Shown here: piece after piece, positions 50,621-58,341 of the stretch
How the letters are laid out: every line of letters begins with the position of its first letter
How positions within the stretch are numbered: position 1 is the first letter of the stretch
Assembly: GCF_001427145.1 (NCBI RefSeq)
Contig: NZ_LMGL01000001.1
Coordinates: 853,540-917,539 of the forward strand
Reading direction: 5' to 3'
Origin: Microbacterium sp. Root166
GTDB lineage: Bacteria > Actinomycetota > Actinomycetes > Actinomycetales > Microbacteriaceae
Length of the DNA stretch: 64,000 bases
Notes under the pieces: model-generated
Databases searched by the model: none
What the model was told of the DNA's origin: nothing
Seen by the model: only the letters and a program-made list of their open reading frames with translations
Program-made: the position numbers and the translations under genes

Positions 50621-53195
50621 TCTCCTTGGCGTCGATGAGGCCGAGCTCCACGGCCCGCTCGATCGCGGCATCCCGGCCCGACACGCCCAGCTTGCGGTAG
50701 ATGTGCCCGAGGTGCGTCTTGACGGTGTTCGTCGACACGAAGCAGCGCACCGCGATGTCGGCGATCGTCAGCCGGCTCGGCAGGAAGGCCAGCAGCTCCA
50801 GCTCGCGAGGCGTGAGGTCGTCGATGAGGCGCCTGCTGCGGACCACGACCCCGGAGCGGGTGCGGGCGACCACGAGCCGGCTGAACTCGGTGCGCGGCCC
50901 GACGAGCTCCTCGATGAGGTCGGCGACGACAGGACCCGACCGCATGAACGGGTCGATGATCCCCTCGGGTCCCGCGATCGCGAGGGCGTTCTCGAGGTGG
51001 TCTCGGGCGCGCGGCCGGCGATTCTCGAGCGCCGACAGCCAGCCCAGAAGGATCTCGAACTCGATCGAGGCTAGCGGATGGAGGGCGTCCGGCTCGAAGC
51101 GCAGCTGTCCGAGGCGAGCGCGGGCGGCGGCGGGCTGACCCAGCGTGAGCAGCGCGGCGACCTCTTCGAAGGCGATCGGCGACCACGGTCCGGGCGGAGC
51201 TCCGGAGGGGACCCCGGGCGTGCCCTCGAGTCGCGCCCTGCGCATCGCGAGCGCCGCCAGTGCCCGACGGATGAGCGGCGGCGGCGGACCCGCCGGCTCG
51301 ACCGACTTCTCGACCCGGTCGGCCGCGGGATCGGCGAGCAGGGAGACCAGGTGCGCGACCCACATGAGCTGCGTCCGCTGGTTCGCGGACGCACGGAGCT
51401 CGCCCTCGGCCAGCGAGATGGCTCCCACGTCGGGCTCGCCGCGCTGGATCGCGACCAGCGCGCGGGCGAGGTAGGCATCGGCGGGAGCCGGATGGGCGAG
51501 CAGGCCGGATTCCCGCGCCATGCCGAGCGCTTCGTCCGCACGGCTCGCGGCGGCCGTCAGCCGACCCGTCAGCGCGTCGGTGAGCGCGATGCTGCCGAGC
51601 AGGTGGACCCGGAACGGGCTGTACGCGAAGGCGCTCGATGTGGCCGTCGCCGCGAATGCCGCGCGTGCCTGGTCGAAGTCGCCGAGGAAGAGGTGGGCAC
51701 GGCCCATCGATCCCTGCGCGAGGTAGGTCAGCAGAGGCCGGGCGGTCAGGCCGAGCAGGTCGGGCGGCTCGGCATCCGGATGCTCGGCCAGCAGCGCGAC
51801 GGCCTCCTGGGCGGCGTGGAGGAAGGCCTCCGGGTAGGGCCGGAACTGCACGCACGCCGCCAGGAACGCCAGCGCGACCTGCCGCTGGCCGATGGAGAGC
51901 GTGTCGCCGGCGAGGAGGGCCCGGATGGTGTCGACGGCGACCATCCCCCGCCCGCTCATCCCCGCGGCGATCGCACGCAGCAGCTCGACGTCGGGATCGG
52001 TCGCGCGGATCTCGACCGGCACGCGGTCCAGCCACTGCGCGAGCGCGGTGGCCCGCACCTCCTCGAAGACCTCGCGGCCGCTCGCGAGCACGTGTGCCAT
52101 CACGCGCTCCCAGCGCCGCGCGCGGATGAGGTACTCCACGGCGTCCTGAGCGTCACCCTCGCCGAGGAACCAGTCCGCCGCGGCCTCGAGCAGCCGGGGC
52201 TCCGCATGGGAGTCGGCGGCCCGCAGCCGGTAGCGCAGGAGGTCGCGGAAGAGCCGGTGGAAGCGATACCAGCCGGGCCGCTCCGGCACGGCGACGAGGA
52301 ACATCGAGTCTCGCTCGAGCCCGGCGATGAACGCGGCGCCGTCGACTCCGGCGACGGCCTCGGCCAGTCCCGCGCAGATCTCGTCGAGCACCGCCAGCCG
52401 GATCAGCGCGTCGCGCCGTTCGGGCTCGAGGGCGTCCAGCACCTCCTCGCTGAGGTAGTCGACGACCAGCCGGTCGGTGTCGGCGAACGTGTCCACGGTG
52501 CGTTCGGGGTCGGTCGAGAACCGCAGGGTGAGCGCCGTCAGCTGCACGCCGACCGCCCAGCCCTCCGTCCTGGCGGTCACCGCGGCGACGGCCCTCTCGG
52601 TCACGCGCTTGCCGGCGATCCGCTCGATCACGCGAGCCGTGGTGGCGTCGTCGAACGCGAGCTCGCGCTGCCGGATCTCGATGAGCCCGTGCTCCAGCCG
52701 GTGGCGGCTCCACCCGAGCTGCAGGTCCACGCGCGACGAGAAGACGGCGTGCGCATTCTCGGGCAGGAGGTCCACGAGACGCCACAGATCGGCCAGCAGC
52801 GGCGTGCCCGAGATGCGGTCGAGGTCATCGAAGACGAGGACGACGGTGCCGGCATCCGCGAGCCCTCCGGCCAGATCCTCGAGGAAGGCCTCGCCGAGAC
52901 GACGCTCCGAGGCCTCGACGGGAGTGGCGGGAGCGCGGAAGCCGGGGGCGACTGCACGGATGCCGGAGACCAGGCGCACCGCGAACGCGAGGGGCTCATC
53001 GTCGGCAGAGGTGATGTCGAACCAGGCGACCGCGATGTCGGGGCGTGCCTGCGCCCACTGCGACAGCAGGACGCTCTTGCCGGCGCCGGCGGGGGCGACG
53101 ATGAGCGACAGCGGCGCGGACGTGCCGGTGTCGAGTTGCTTCCGCAGCGCCGGCCGATCGACAGCGTGCGGAGGGATCCTACGTACTTCCCTCAC
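50604..53195 (-). CDS. MalT-like LuxR-family ATP-binding transcriptional activator
   Basis: 863 aa. STAND NTPase domain: Walker A APAGAGKS (residues 34-41), Walker B VVLVFDDLD (about 115). A long helical TPR-like sensor region covers about residues 340-780, and the C-terminal LuxR HTH is TPRELELLAFLPSRLTIADI plus VKTHLGHIYRKLGV. MalT-type proteins multimerise on repeats after inducer and ATP binding. GTG 53195 has GGGAGG upstream. It is flanked by four copies of the GGGTGA dyad, one between it and the divergent small gene. It is therefore the likely master regulator of this region. Confidence 0.9.
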   Translation of the reverse strand: MREVRRIPPHAVDRPALRKQLDTGTSAPLSLIVAPAGAGKSVLLSQWAQARPDIAVAWFDITSADDEPLAFAVRLVSGIRAVAPGFRAPATPVEASERRLGEAFLEDLAGGLADAGTVVLVFDDLDRISGTPLLADLWRLVDLLPENAHAVFSSRVDLQLGWSRHRLEHGLIEIRQRELAFDDATTARVIERIAGKRVTERAVAAVTARTEGWAVGVQLTALTLRFSTDPERTVDTFADTDRLVVDYLSEEVLDALEPERRDALIRLAVLDEICAGLAEAVAGVDGAAFIAGLERDSMFLVAVPERPGWYRFHRLFRDLLRYRLRAADSHAEPRLLEAAADWFLGEGDAQDAVEYLIRARRWERVMAHVLASGREVFEEVRATALAQWLDRVPVEIRATDPDVELLRAIAAGMSGRGMVAVDTIRALLAGDTLSIGQRQVALAFLAACVQFRPYPEAFLHAAQEAVALLAEHPDAEPPDLLGLTARPLLTYLAQGSMGRAHLFLGDFDQARAAFAATATSSAFAYSPFRVHLLGSIALTDALTGRLTAAASRADEALGMARESGLLAHPAPADAYLARALVAIQRGEPDVGAISLAEGELRASANQRTQLMWVAHLVSLLADPAADRVEKSVEPAGPPPPLIRRALAALAMRRARLEGTPGVPSGAPPGPWSPIAFEEVAALLTLGQPAAARARLGQLRFEPDALHPLASIEFEILLGWLSALENRRPRARDHLENALAIAGPEGIIDPFMRSGPVVADLIEELVGPRTEFSRLVVARTRSGVVVRSRRLIDDLTPRELELLAFLPSRLTIADIAVRCFVSTNTVKTHLGHIYRKLGVSGRDAAIERAVELGLIDAKEIARVG

Positions 53196-53234
53196 GGAGA
53201 GCCTCCCAGGCGAGCGGGCGTGAGCTCGGGGGAA

Positions 53235-53280
53235 TCATCCCACAGGGGTGACGTCACCGCGAGAAGGAGGCCGTCATAAT
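53235..53280 (+). promoter_or_regulatory. GGGTGA-dyad site C and promoter (small protein B)
   Basis: TCATCC-N5-GGGTGA (53235-53251), 23 nt, CATAAT (53275-53280). It lies between the divergent MalT-like regulator and small protein B, so it could also serve autoregulation. Confidence 0.65.
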
Positions 53281-53322
53281 GTGCGGCACCCGCACGGCGC
53301 GAGCACCGCACGAGGAGGTGCC

Positions 53323-53541
53323 ATGAACGATCAGATCGTCGAGATCGTGGTCGGCGGTCCGCTCGATCCCGAGCTCATCGCGGCTCTCGACGGGTTCGAG
53401 ATCGCTCCTGCCGCGGACGGCTGCACCAGCATGGTCGGCGCCATCCCGGATCAGGCGAAGCTGCTGGGACTGATCGAGATGCTGGACGAGCGGCACGTCG
53501 ATGTGGTGTCGGTCAACTTCCTCACCGACGACGCGGCGTGA
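53323..53541 (+). CDS. Small ACT-like protein, paralogue B
   Basis: 72 aa; aligns without gaps through most of its length to the 47673 protein (IVEIVVGGPLDPELIAALDG, MVGAIPDQAKLLGLIEML, DVVSVNFL). ATG 53323 follows GAGGAGG. It has its own dyad promoter (53235-53280), and the SHOCT operon downstream has another, so it is transcribed alone or with read-through. Divergent from the MalT-like regulator. Confidence 0.8.
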   Translation: MNDQIVEIVVGGPLDPELIAALDGFEIAPAADGCTSMVGAIPDQAKLLGLIEMLDERHVDVVSVNFLTDDAA

Positions 53542-53544
53542 TTC

Positions 53545-53589
53545 TCACCCCGCACGGGTGACGTCGCACCAGCGGCCGCCTCATACGTT
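53545..53589 (+). promoter_or_regulatory. GGGTGA-dyad site D and promoter (SHOCT operon)
   Basis: TCACCC-CGCAC-GGGTGA (perfect 6-bp arms, 53545-53561), 22 nt, TACGTT (53584-53589). Confidence 0.65.
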
Positions 53590-53635
53590 TTCGTTACGAC
53601 GGACGTTCGGTCCGCCCTGACGATTGGCAGCGCAA

Positions 53636-54016
53636 ATGGATCTCTGGAGTTTGGTCGCCTGGTTCTTCTGGGTCTTCGTTTTCGTGGCGTACCTGATGGT
53701 GCTGTTCTCGATCCTCGGCGACCTGTTCCGCGACCACACGCTGGGCGGCGGCTGGAAGGCGGTGTGGATCATCTTCCTGATCTTCGTGCCGTTCCTCACC
53801 GCGCTGGTCTACCTCATCGCCCGCGGCTCGGGCATGCAGAAGCGCTCGGTCGAGCAGTACGCCGAGCTGCGCAAGCAGCAGGACGCGTACATCCGCACGG
53901 CCGCCGGCTCGTCCAGCCCGACGGACGACATCGCCAAGGCCAAGAGCCTGCTCGACTCCGGCGCGATCTCCGACGCCGAGTTCACCGCACTGAAGACCAA
54001 GGCACTCGCGGGCTGA
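53636..54016 (+). CDS. PLDc_N/SHOCT membrane protein
   Basis: 126 aa. Two transmembrane helices (about 5-30 and 40-62) of the PLDc_N type and a C-terminal SHOCT motif (DDIAKAKSLLDSGAISDAEF). SHOCT tails are oligomerisation or membrane-associated modules. ATG 53636; a TTG four codons earlier is possible. First gene of an operon with DUF6325 and another SHOCT protein. Confidence 0.85.
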   Translation: MDLWSLVAWFFWVFVFVAYLMVLFSILGDLFRDHTLGGGWKAVWIIFLIFVPFLTALVYLIARGSGMQKRSVEQYAELRKQQDAYIRTAAGSSSPTDDIAKAKSLLDSGAISDAEFTALKTKALAG

Positions 54017-54040
54017 GGCCCGCAGGAGGAGGATGACGAC

Positions 54041-54460
54041 ATGACGACATTCGATTACGGCCCGATCGAGTTCTACGCGATCGCCTTCGACGGCGACAAG
54101 CCCGGCCCGGGAGTGCTCCAGGCGATCGACGACCTGGTGGCTTCTGGCACGGTCAACGTTCTCGACCTGGTGTACGCCACCCGCTCCCCCGAGGGCGAAC
54201 TGACGGTGGTGGAGCTGTCCGACACGACCGACGACGCCGGCGTCCCCGCCCTCGACCTCGCCGGCCTGGCGGGAGTCGAGGACATCGAGGTGCTGGCCGA
54301 GAACGTTCCCCCGGGAGCATCCGCGGCGATCCTGGTCGTCGAACTGCTGTGGGCGAAGTCGTTCGCCGCCGCTCTCTACGATGCGGGCGGTGCGGTGATC
54401 GCCCGTGAAACCATCCCGGCGCCGATCGTGAACGCTTTCCTCGCCGAGAACGTCGACTGA
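54041..54460 (+). CDS. DUF6325 family protein
   Basis: 139 aa soluble protein of a family with no known function that co-occurs with SHOCT proteins. It has an early acidic beta segment (YGPIEFYAIAFDGD), LDLVYATRSPEGELTVVEL in the centre and a C-terminal LLWAKSFAAALYDAGGAVIA helix. ATG 54041 has AGGAGG upstream. Middle gene of the SHOCT operon. Confidence 0.82.
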   Translation: MTTFDYGPIEFYAIAFDGDKPGPGVLQAIDDLVASGTVNVLDLVYATRSPEGELTVVELSDTTDDAGVPALDLAGLAGVEDIEVLAENVPPGASAAILVVELLWAKSFAAALYDAGGAVIARETIPAPIVNAFLAENVD

Positions 54461-54471
54461 AGGAGACAGAC

Positions 54472-54822
54472 ATGATGCGCAGAGCAGGCCGTCCCGGCCT
54501 CATCGGAATGGCGGCTCGCACCGCCGTCGTCGCCGGCACCGCCACCGCGGTGTCGGGCAACGTCCAGCGGCGCCAGCAGGGCCGCGCCGACGCGAAGTAC
54601 GACCAGCAGCAGTACGAGGCCCAGCAGCAGCAGGCTGCGATGGATGCCGCAGCCGCACAGGCCGTCGCCAACGCCCAGCCGGCCTACGCGCCGCCGCCCC
54701 CCGCTGCCGCACCCGCGGGCAACGACATGATGGCCCAGCTCACGCAGCTGGCGACCCTGCACTCGCAGGGCATCCTGTCGGACGAGGAGTTCGCAGCGGC
54801 CAAGGCCAAGCTGCTTTCCTGA
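54472..54822 (+). CDS. SHOCT-domain protein
   Basis: 116 aa. A Gly/Ala-rich, weakly hydrophobic N-terminal stretch (residues 8-30), then a Gln/Ala-rich low-complexity stretch and a Pro/Ala linker, then a SHOCT motif (QLATLHSQGILSDEEFAAAK). ATG 54472 has AAGGAGA. Last gene of the operon; a strong hairpin terminator follows 18 nt later. Confidence 0.85.
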   Translation: MMRRAGRPGLIGMAARTAVVAGTATAVSGNVQRRQQGRADAKYDQQQYEAQQQQAAMDAAAAQAVANAQPAYAPPPPAAAPAGNDMMAQLTQLATLHSQGILSDEEFAAAKAKLLS

Positions 54823-54840
54823 CCTACTTCGATCGAGGAG

Positions 54841-54864
54841 GGCCGCACCCGCGAGGGTGCGGCC
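54841..54864. terminator. Strong hairpin after the SHOCT operon
   Basis: GGCCGCACCC-GCGA-GGGTGCGGCC followed by TTCTTCC. It serves the SHOCT operon and, from the other side, the K+ channel gene that ends at 54875. Confidence 0.9.
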
Positions 54865-54874
54865 TTCTTCCGTC

Positions 54875-55618
54875 TCAGGACTGGGCGGGGCCCGGTCCGC
54901 CGGGCTCGTCGGGGTGCGCCGGGCGCTGGGCCGCGCTCAGCGCCTCGACCTGGGCGAGCAGCTGCCGCACCTGGGCGCGCGTCGCGGGCTCGGCGTCATC
55001 GCGCCCGCGCGCCGCGCGCTCGAACACCCAGGACGCGAGCGTCGCCGTGATGATTCCGGCCAGCGCGATCCCCGAGAACATCACGCCGGTTCCGACCAGG
55101 CGCCCGACGACCGTGACGGGGTAGTAGTCGCCGAAGCCGGTCGTGGTGATCGTGACGCAGGACCACCACACGGCGTCGCCGAAGGAGGTGATGTTGGCGT
55201 CGGGCGCGTCGCGCTCGGCTTCCAGCACGGCGAGCGATGCGATGTAGATGAGGAGCATGCCGGCGCCGGCGCCGTAGACCATGATCTGCGTCCGCAGCCG
55301 CGTGCCCGCAGACGGCTTCATGCCGGGAACCCGGGTGAGCACGCGCAGCAGGAGCACCAGCCGGAACACGGGGACGAGCGCGATGGCGAGCGTGCCCAGG
55401 TGCGTGCGGAACCACTTCACCCGGTCGGACGCGAGCGACAGCCGGACCAGGTAGTCGATGATGAAGAGCGCCCAGGTCGCGAAGATGATCACGGTCATGA
55501 GCAGATGCGCGGGGCCCGACAGACCGCCGATCACGCGCCACGAGAAGGCGACGAGATAGGCCAGCGACGCCAGCATGAGGGGCACCTGCGTACGGCGCTG
55601 CCAGGTCGTTTCATCCAC
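54875..55618 (-). CDS. Two-pore-domain-like voltage-gated K+ channel subunit
   Basis: 247 aa with a voltage-sensor-like region (four helices, residues 10-120, with Arg-rich FRLVLLLRVLTRVPG) and a pore loop TITTTGFGDYYP (about residue 160) between two helices. The selectivity filter TTGFGD is a known variant of TVGYG. The C-terminal Ala/Arg tail may be coiled. GTG 55618 is chosen (product starts MDETTWQRR) because CAGAAT lies 6 nt before it; GTG 55636 upstream adds six residues. It ends against the SHOCT operon with a shared terminator. Confidence 0.85.
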   Translation of the reverse strand: MDETTWQRRTQVPLMLASLAYLVAFSWRVIGGLSGPAHLLMTVIIFATWALFIIDYLVRLSLASDRVKWFRTHLGTLAIALVPVFRLVLLLRVLTRVPGMKPSAGTRLRTQIMVYGAGAGMLLIYIASLAVLEAERDAPDANITSFGDAVWWSCVTITTTGFGDYYPVTVVGRLVGTGVMFSGIALAGIITATLASWVFERAARGRDDAEPATRAQVRQLLAQVEALSAAQRPAHPDEPGGPGPAQS

Positions 55619-55624
55619 AGGCGA

Positions 55625-55630
55625 ATTCTG
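55625..55630 (-). promoter_or_regulatory. Candidate -10 box of the K+ channel gene
   Basis: CAGAAT on the minus strand, 6 nt before GTG 55618; it supports that start. Confidence 0.4.
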
Positions 55631-55672
55631 CACCACCCGGACGCGGGCCCTGCGCTGGCGCGCCCTGCGCCG

Positions 55673-56782
55673 TCAGAGGAGCCTGCGGTGTCCTCCCGGC
55701 GCGGTGGCGGCGGCATCCGGTGGAGGAACAGCGGTGCGGTCCCCCGAGAGCCACCGCAGCCAGTGCGCACCCGGATCGCCCTCGAGCACCAGAGCCCTGA
55801 CGAACAGGGTCAGCGGAATCGAGAGGATGGCCCCGAGCGGTCCGATGACGAACGTCCAGAAGATCACCGAGAAGAAGCTCAGCGTGAGGCTGAGGTCGAC
55901 CGCGTCGCTGACGAACTTGGGCTGGACCAGCACCTGCAGGACGACGTTGACGACGCAGTACACGGCGATCACGGCGAGGAGGAGCGGCCAGCCGCCGACG
56001 ACGAAGGCGAGGACCGCGGGCGGGATGAGCCCGAGAATGAACCCGATGTTGGGGACGAAGTTGGTGACGAACGCGAGGATCGCCCACACCAGCGGGGCGG
56101 GGACTCCGAGCCACCACAGCGCGAGGCCGTCGATCACGGCGACGACGGCGCCGAAGCTGGCGTTGACGACGTAGTACCGCCGCACTCCCGAGTTCAGGTG
56201 GCGGATGCGGGCGAGCACCGGCGCCTTCGCGGCACCGAACACGCGCCCGGCTTCGCGATAGCGCGCGGCGTCGGCGGCCATGAAGATGATGTACGCGAAC
56301 ACGAAGAACAGCGCCGTCGCGACGCCGAGCACCGTCCCGCCGAGCTTCGAGACGAGGCCGACCAGGGTTTCCGGATCGAGCACGGACCCCACCGCCGAGG
56401 ACGCCTCCTGGTCGAGGCCGACCTCCTGCAGCCATGCGAGGAACCCCTCCCCGCTGGAACGGAGCTCGTCGGCGAAGTCGGCGACCAGCTGCGCGAACTG
56501 ACGGCCCGCGAGCCACAGCAGCGCCCCCATGGCGACCAGCACGAGATAGGCCACGACGATGACGGCCGTCGTTCCCGTCCACCGCGGCCAGCCACGACGC
56601 TCGAGCGGACCACGGAGCGGCTCGCAGATCACGACGAGCACGATGGCGAGGGCGAGCGGCCCGACGATCTCGCGCGCGAGCGAGACGCCGGCGAGCAGCA
56701 CGACGACGGCGGCCAGGCCGATCAGGGTGCGCAGGCTCGGCGAGAGGGCCGGCGGCGGCGTGGAGGGCACGGATCGGGTCAC
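55673..56782 (-). CDS. AI-2E family transporter/permease 2
   Basis: 369 aa, eight helices; the C-terminal LAFVTNFVPNIGFILGLIPP is the family landmark. GTG 56782 is 6 nt from TACCCT. It is only distantly similar to the AI-2E protein at 49391. It lies 54 nt upstream of the potassium-channel gene and on the same strand, so they may be cotranscribed. No GGGTGA dyad is visible at its promoter. Confidence 0.88.
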   Translation of the reverse strand: MTRSVPSTPPPALSPSLRTLIGLAAVVVLLAGVSLAREIVGPLALAIVLVVICEPLRGPLERRGWPRWTGTTAVIVVAYLVLVAMGALLWLAGRQFAQLVADFADELRSSGEGFLAWLQEVGLDQEASSAVGSVLDPETLVGLVSKLGGTVLGVATALFFVFAYIIFMAADAARYREAGRVFGAAKAPVLARIRHLNSGVRRYYVVNASFGAVVAVIDGLALWWLGVPAPLVWAILAFVTNFVPNIGFILGLIPPAVLAFVVGGWPLLLAVIAVYCVVNVVLQVLVQPKFVSDAVDLSLTLSFFSVIFWTFVIGPLGAILSIPLTLFVRALVLEGDPGAHWLRWLSGDRTAVPPPDAAATAPGGHRRLL

Positions 56783-56788
56783 GCGGCC

Positions 56789-56794
56789 AGGGTA
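56789..56794 (-). promoter_or_regulatory. -10 box of AI-2E protein 2 gene
   Basis: TACCCT on the minus strand, 6 nt before GTG 56782. Confidence 0.6.
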
Positions 56795-56859
56795 CCCACG
56801 GCTGGCGGCAGCCTCGGGATTTCCCCGGCCGAGCCCTCCCGCGCGCCGCCCGCTGGTGC

Positions 56860-56865
56860 CACACT
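56860..56865 (+). promoter_or_regulatory. -10 box of DUF2252 gene
   Basis: CACACT 6 nt before ATG 56872. Confidence 0.45.
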
Positions 56866-56871
56866 GACCAC

Positions 56872-58278
56872 ATGGCAACCACGACGGACGTCCGGCCCCT
56901 GGCCGAGAGCTGGTCAGCACCCCCGACGCTCGAGGACCACCTCGGCGAAGGACGAGCGGCGCGCGAGCGCGTGCCCCGCGAACAGCTCGCCGTGCTGCCC
57001 GACGGCGTCCGCGACCCGATGGCGATCCTCGACGAGCAGGACTCTACGCGGGTTCCCGAGCTGGTCCCGATCCGCTCGGAGCGCATGGCCGCGAGCGCCT
57101 TCGCGTTCTACCGGGGCACGGCCGCCCTCATGGCGGCCGACCTCGCGCGCTCGCCCAGCAGCGGTCTCGACGTCGGGTCATGCGGCGATGCCCACGTGTC
57201 GAACTTCGGACTCTTCGCCTCGCCGCAGCGCACCCTCGTCTTCGACCTCAACGACTTCGACGAGTCGGCGTGGGCTCCGTGGGAATGGGACGTGAAACGG
57301 CTCGTCACGAGCATCGTGATCGCCGGGCAGTCCACGAACCGGGACGAGAAGGTGGTGGAGGATGCCGCCCTCGGCGCCGTCAGGACGTACGCCCGCGCCC
57401 TGCGCAGCGGCGCCAGGCGCAGTCCGCTGAAGCGCTACTACGACCACTTCGACGCGGATGCCGCCGAAGAGGCGGTCGATCCCGAGTCGGCCGAGGCCCT
57501 CCACCGCGCGATCAAGGACGCCGAGAAGCGCACGGCGGCGCGAGCGGTGCGCAAGTTGACGACCGTCGATCCCGGCGGCCGGCTGCTCTTCATAGAGCAG
57601 CCGCCCACGATGACGCATGTGGACCCGCGGATCGAAGCCCGCATCAACGAGTACATCGCGCTGTACCTGTCGTCGGCGAACGTCGACATCCGCGTGCTGA
57701 TGCAGAAGTACCACGTCACCGATATCGCGCGCCGCGTGGTCGGGGTCGGCAGCGTCGGCACACGGTGCTATCTCATCTCGAACGCGGACGGCGACGGGAA
57801 CGCCCTCCTGCTGCAGGCGAAGGAGGCAAGTCAGAGCGTGCTCGTCCAGTACGGCGGCATCGCGCAGCCGGAGGCCGTCGCCGACTTCATCGAGCGGCAG
57901 GGCGAGGGCGGCAGGGTGGTGGCGATGCAGCGGATCCTGCAGGCCGTCTCGGACCCGTTCCTCGGCCACCTGCGCGGCACCCCCGTCGAAGGCGGTCCGG
58001 AGCGGTCCTTCTACGTGCGGCAGTTCCACGACAAGAAGGGCGGATTCGACATGGACACGCTCGAGGACTCGGCATTCCGCTGGTACGCCGACGCGTGCGC
58101 GACGACCCTCGCGCGCGCTCACGGTCAGTCGCCGAACGCCTCCGTGGTCTCGGGCTACGTGGGCGGCGGCCGCGTCGCAGGCGCGGCGATCCTCGAGTGG
58201 TCGTACCGCTACGCCGACCTGTCGCGCGCGGACTGGCAGCTGTTCCGCCGCCATCGCGGGCTGGATGTCTCGGACTGA
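56872..58278 (+). CDS. DUF2252 family protein (kinase-like fold)
   Basis: 468 aa. GDAHVSNFG (about residue 104) and VFDLNDFDE (about 125) resemble the HGDxxxxN and DxD motifs of aminoglycoside-phosphotransferase-like kinases. The central helical part and the C-terminal GYVGGGRVAGAAILEWSYRY are typical of DUF2252, found in many actinobacteria, function unknown. ATG 56872 is 6 nt after CACACT. Confidence 0.88.
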   Translation: MATTTDVRPLAESWSAPPTLEDHLGEGRAARERVPREQLAVLPDGVRDPMAILDEQDSTRVPELVPIRSERMAASAFAFYRGTAALMAADLARSPSSGLDVGSCGDAHVSNFGLFASPQRTLVFDLNDFDESAWAPWEWDVKRLVTSIVIAGQSTNRDEKVVEDAALGAVRTYARALRSGARRSPLKRYYDHFDADAAEEAVDPESAEALHRAIKDAEKRTAARAVRKLTTVDPGGRLLFIEQPPTMTHVDPRIEARINEYIALYLSSANVDIRVLMQKYHVTDIARRVVGVGSVGTRCYLISNADGDGNALLLQAKEASQSVLVQYGGIAQPEAVADFIERQGEGGRVVAMQRILQAVSDPFLGHLRGTPVEGGPERSFYVRQFHDKKGGFDMDTLEDSAFRWYADACATTLARAHGQSPNASVVSGYVGGGRVAGAAILEWSYRYADLSRADWQLFRRHRGLDVSD

Positions 58279-58328
58279 CCACAGCCCGGCGCCCGGACGC
58301 TTCCGGACGGCCGGAGAAGGGCGGGCCG

Positions 58329-58334
58329 TACACT
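58329..58334 (+). promoter_or_regulatory. -10 box of the FadR-type regulator gene
   Basis: TACACT 7 nt before ATG 58342. Confidence 0.6.
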
Positions 58335-58341
58335 GACAGCC

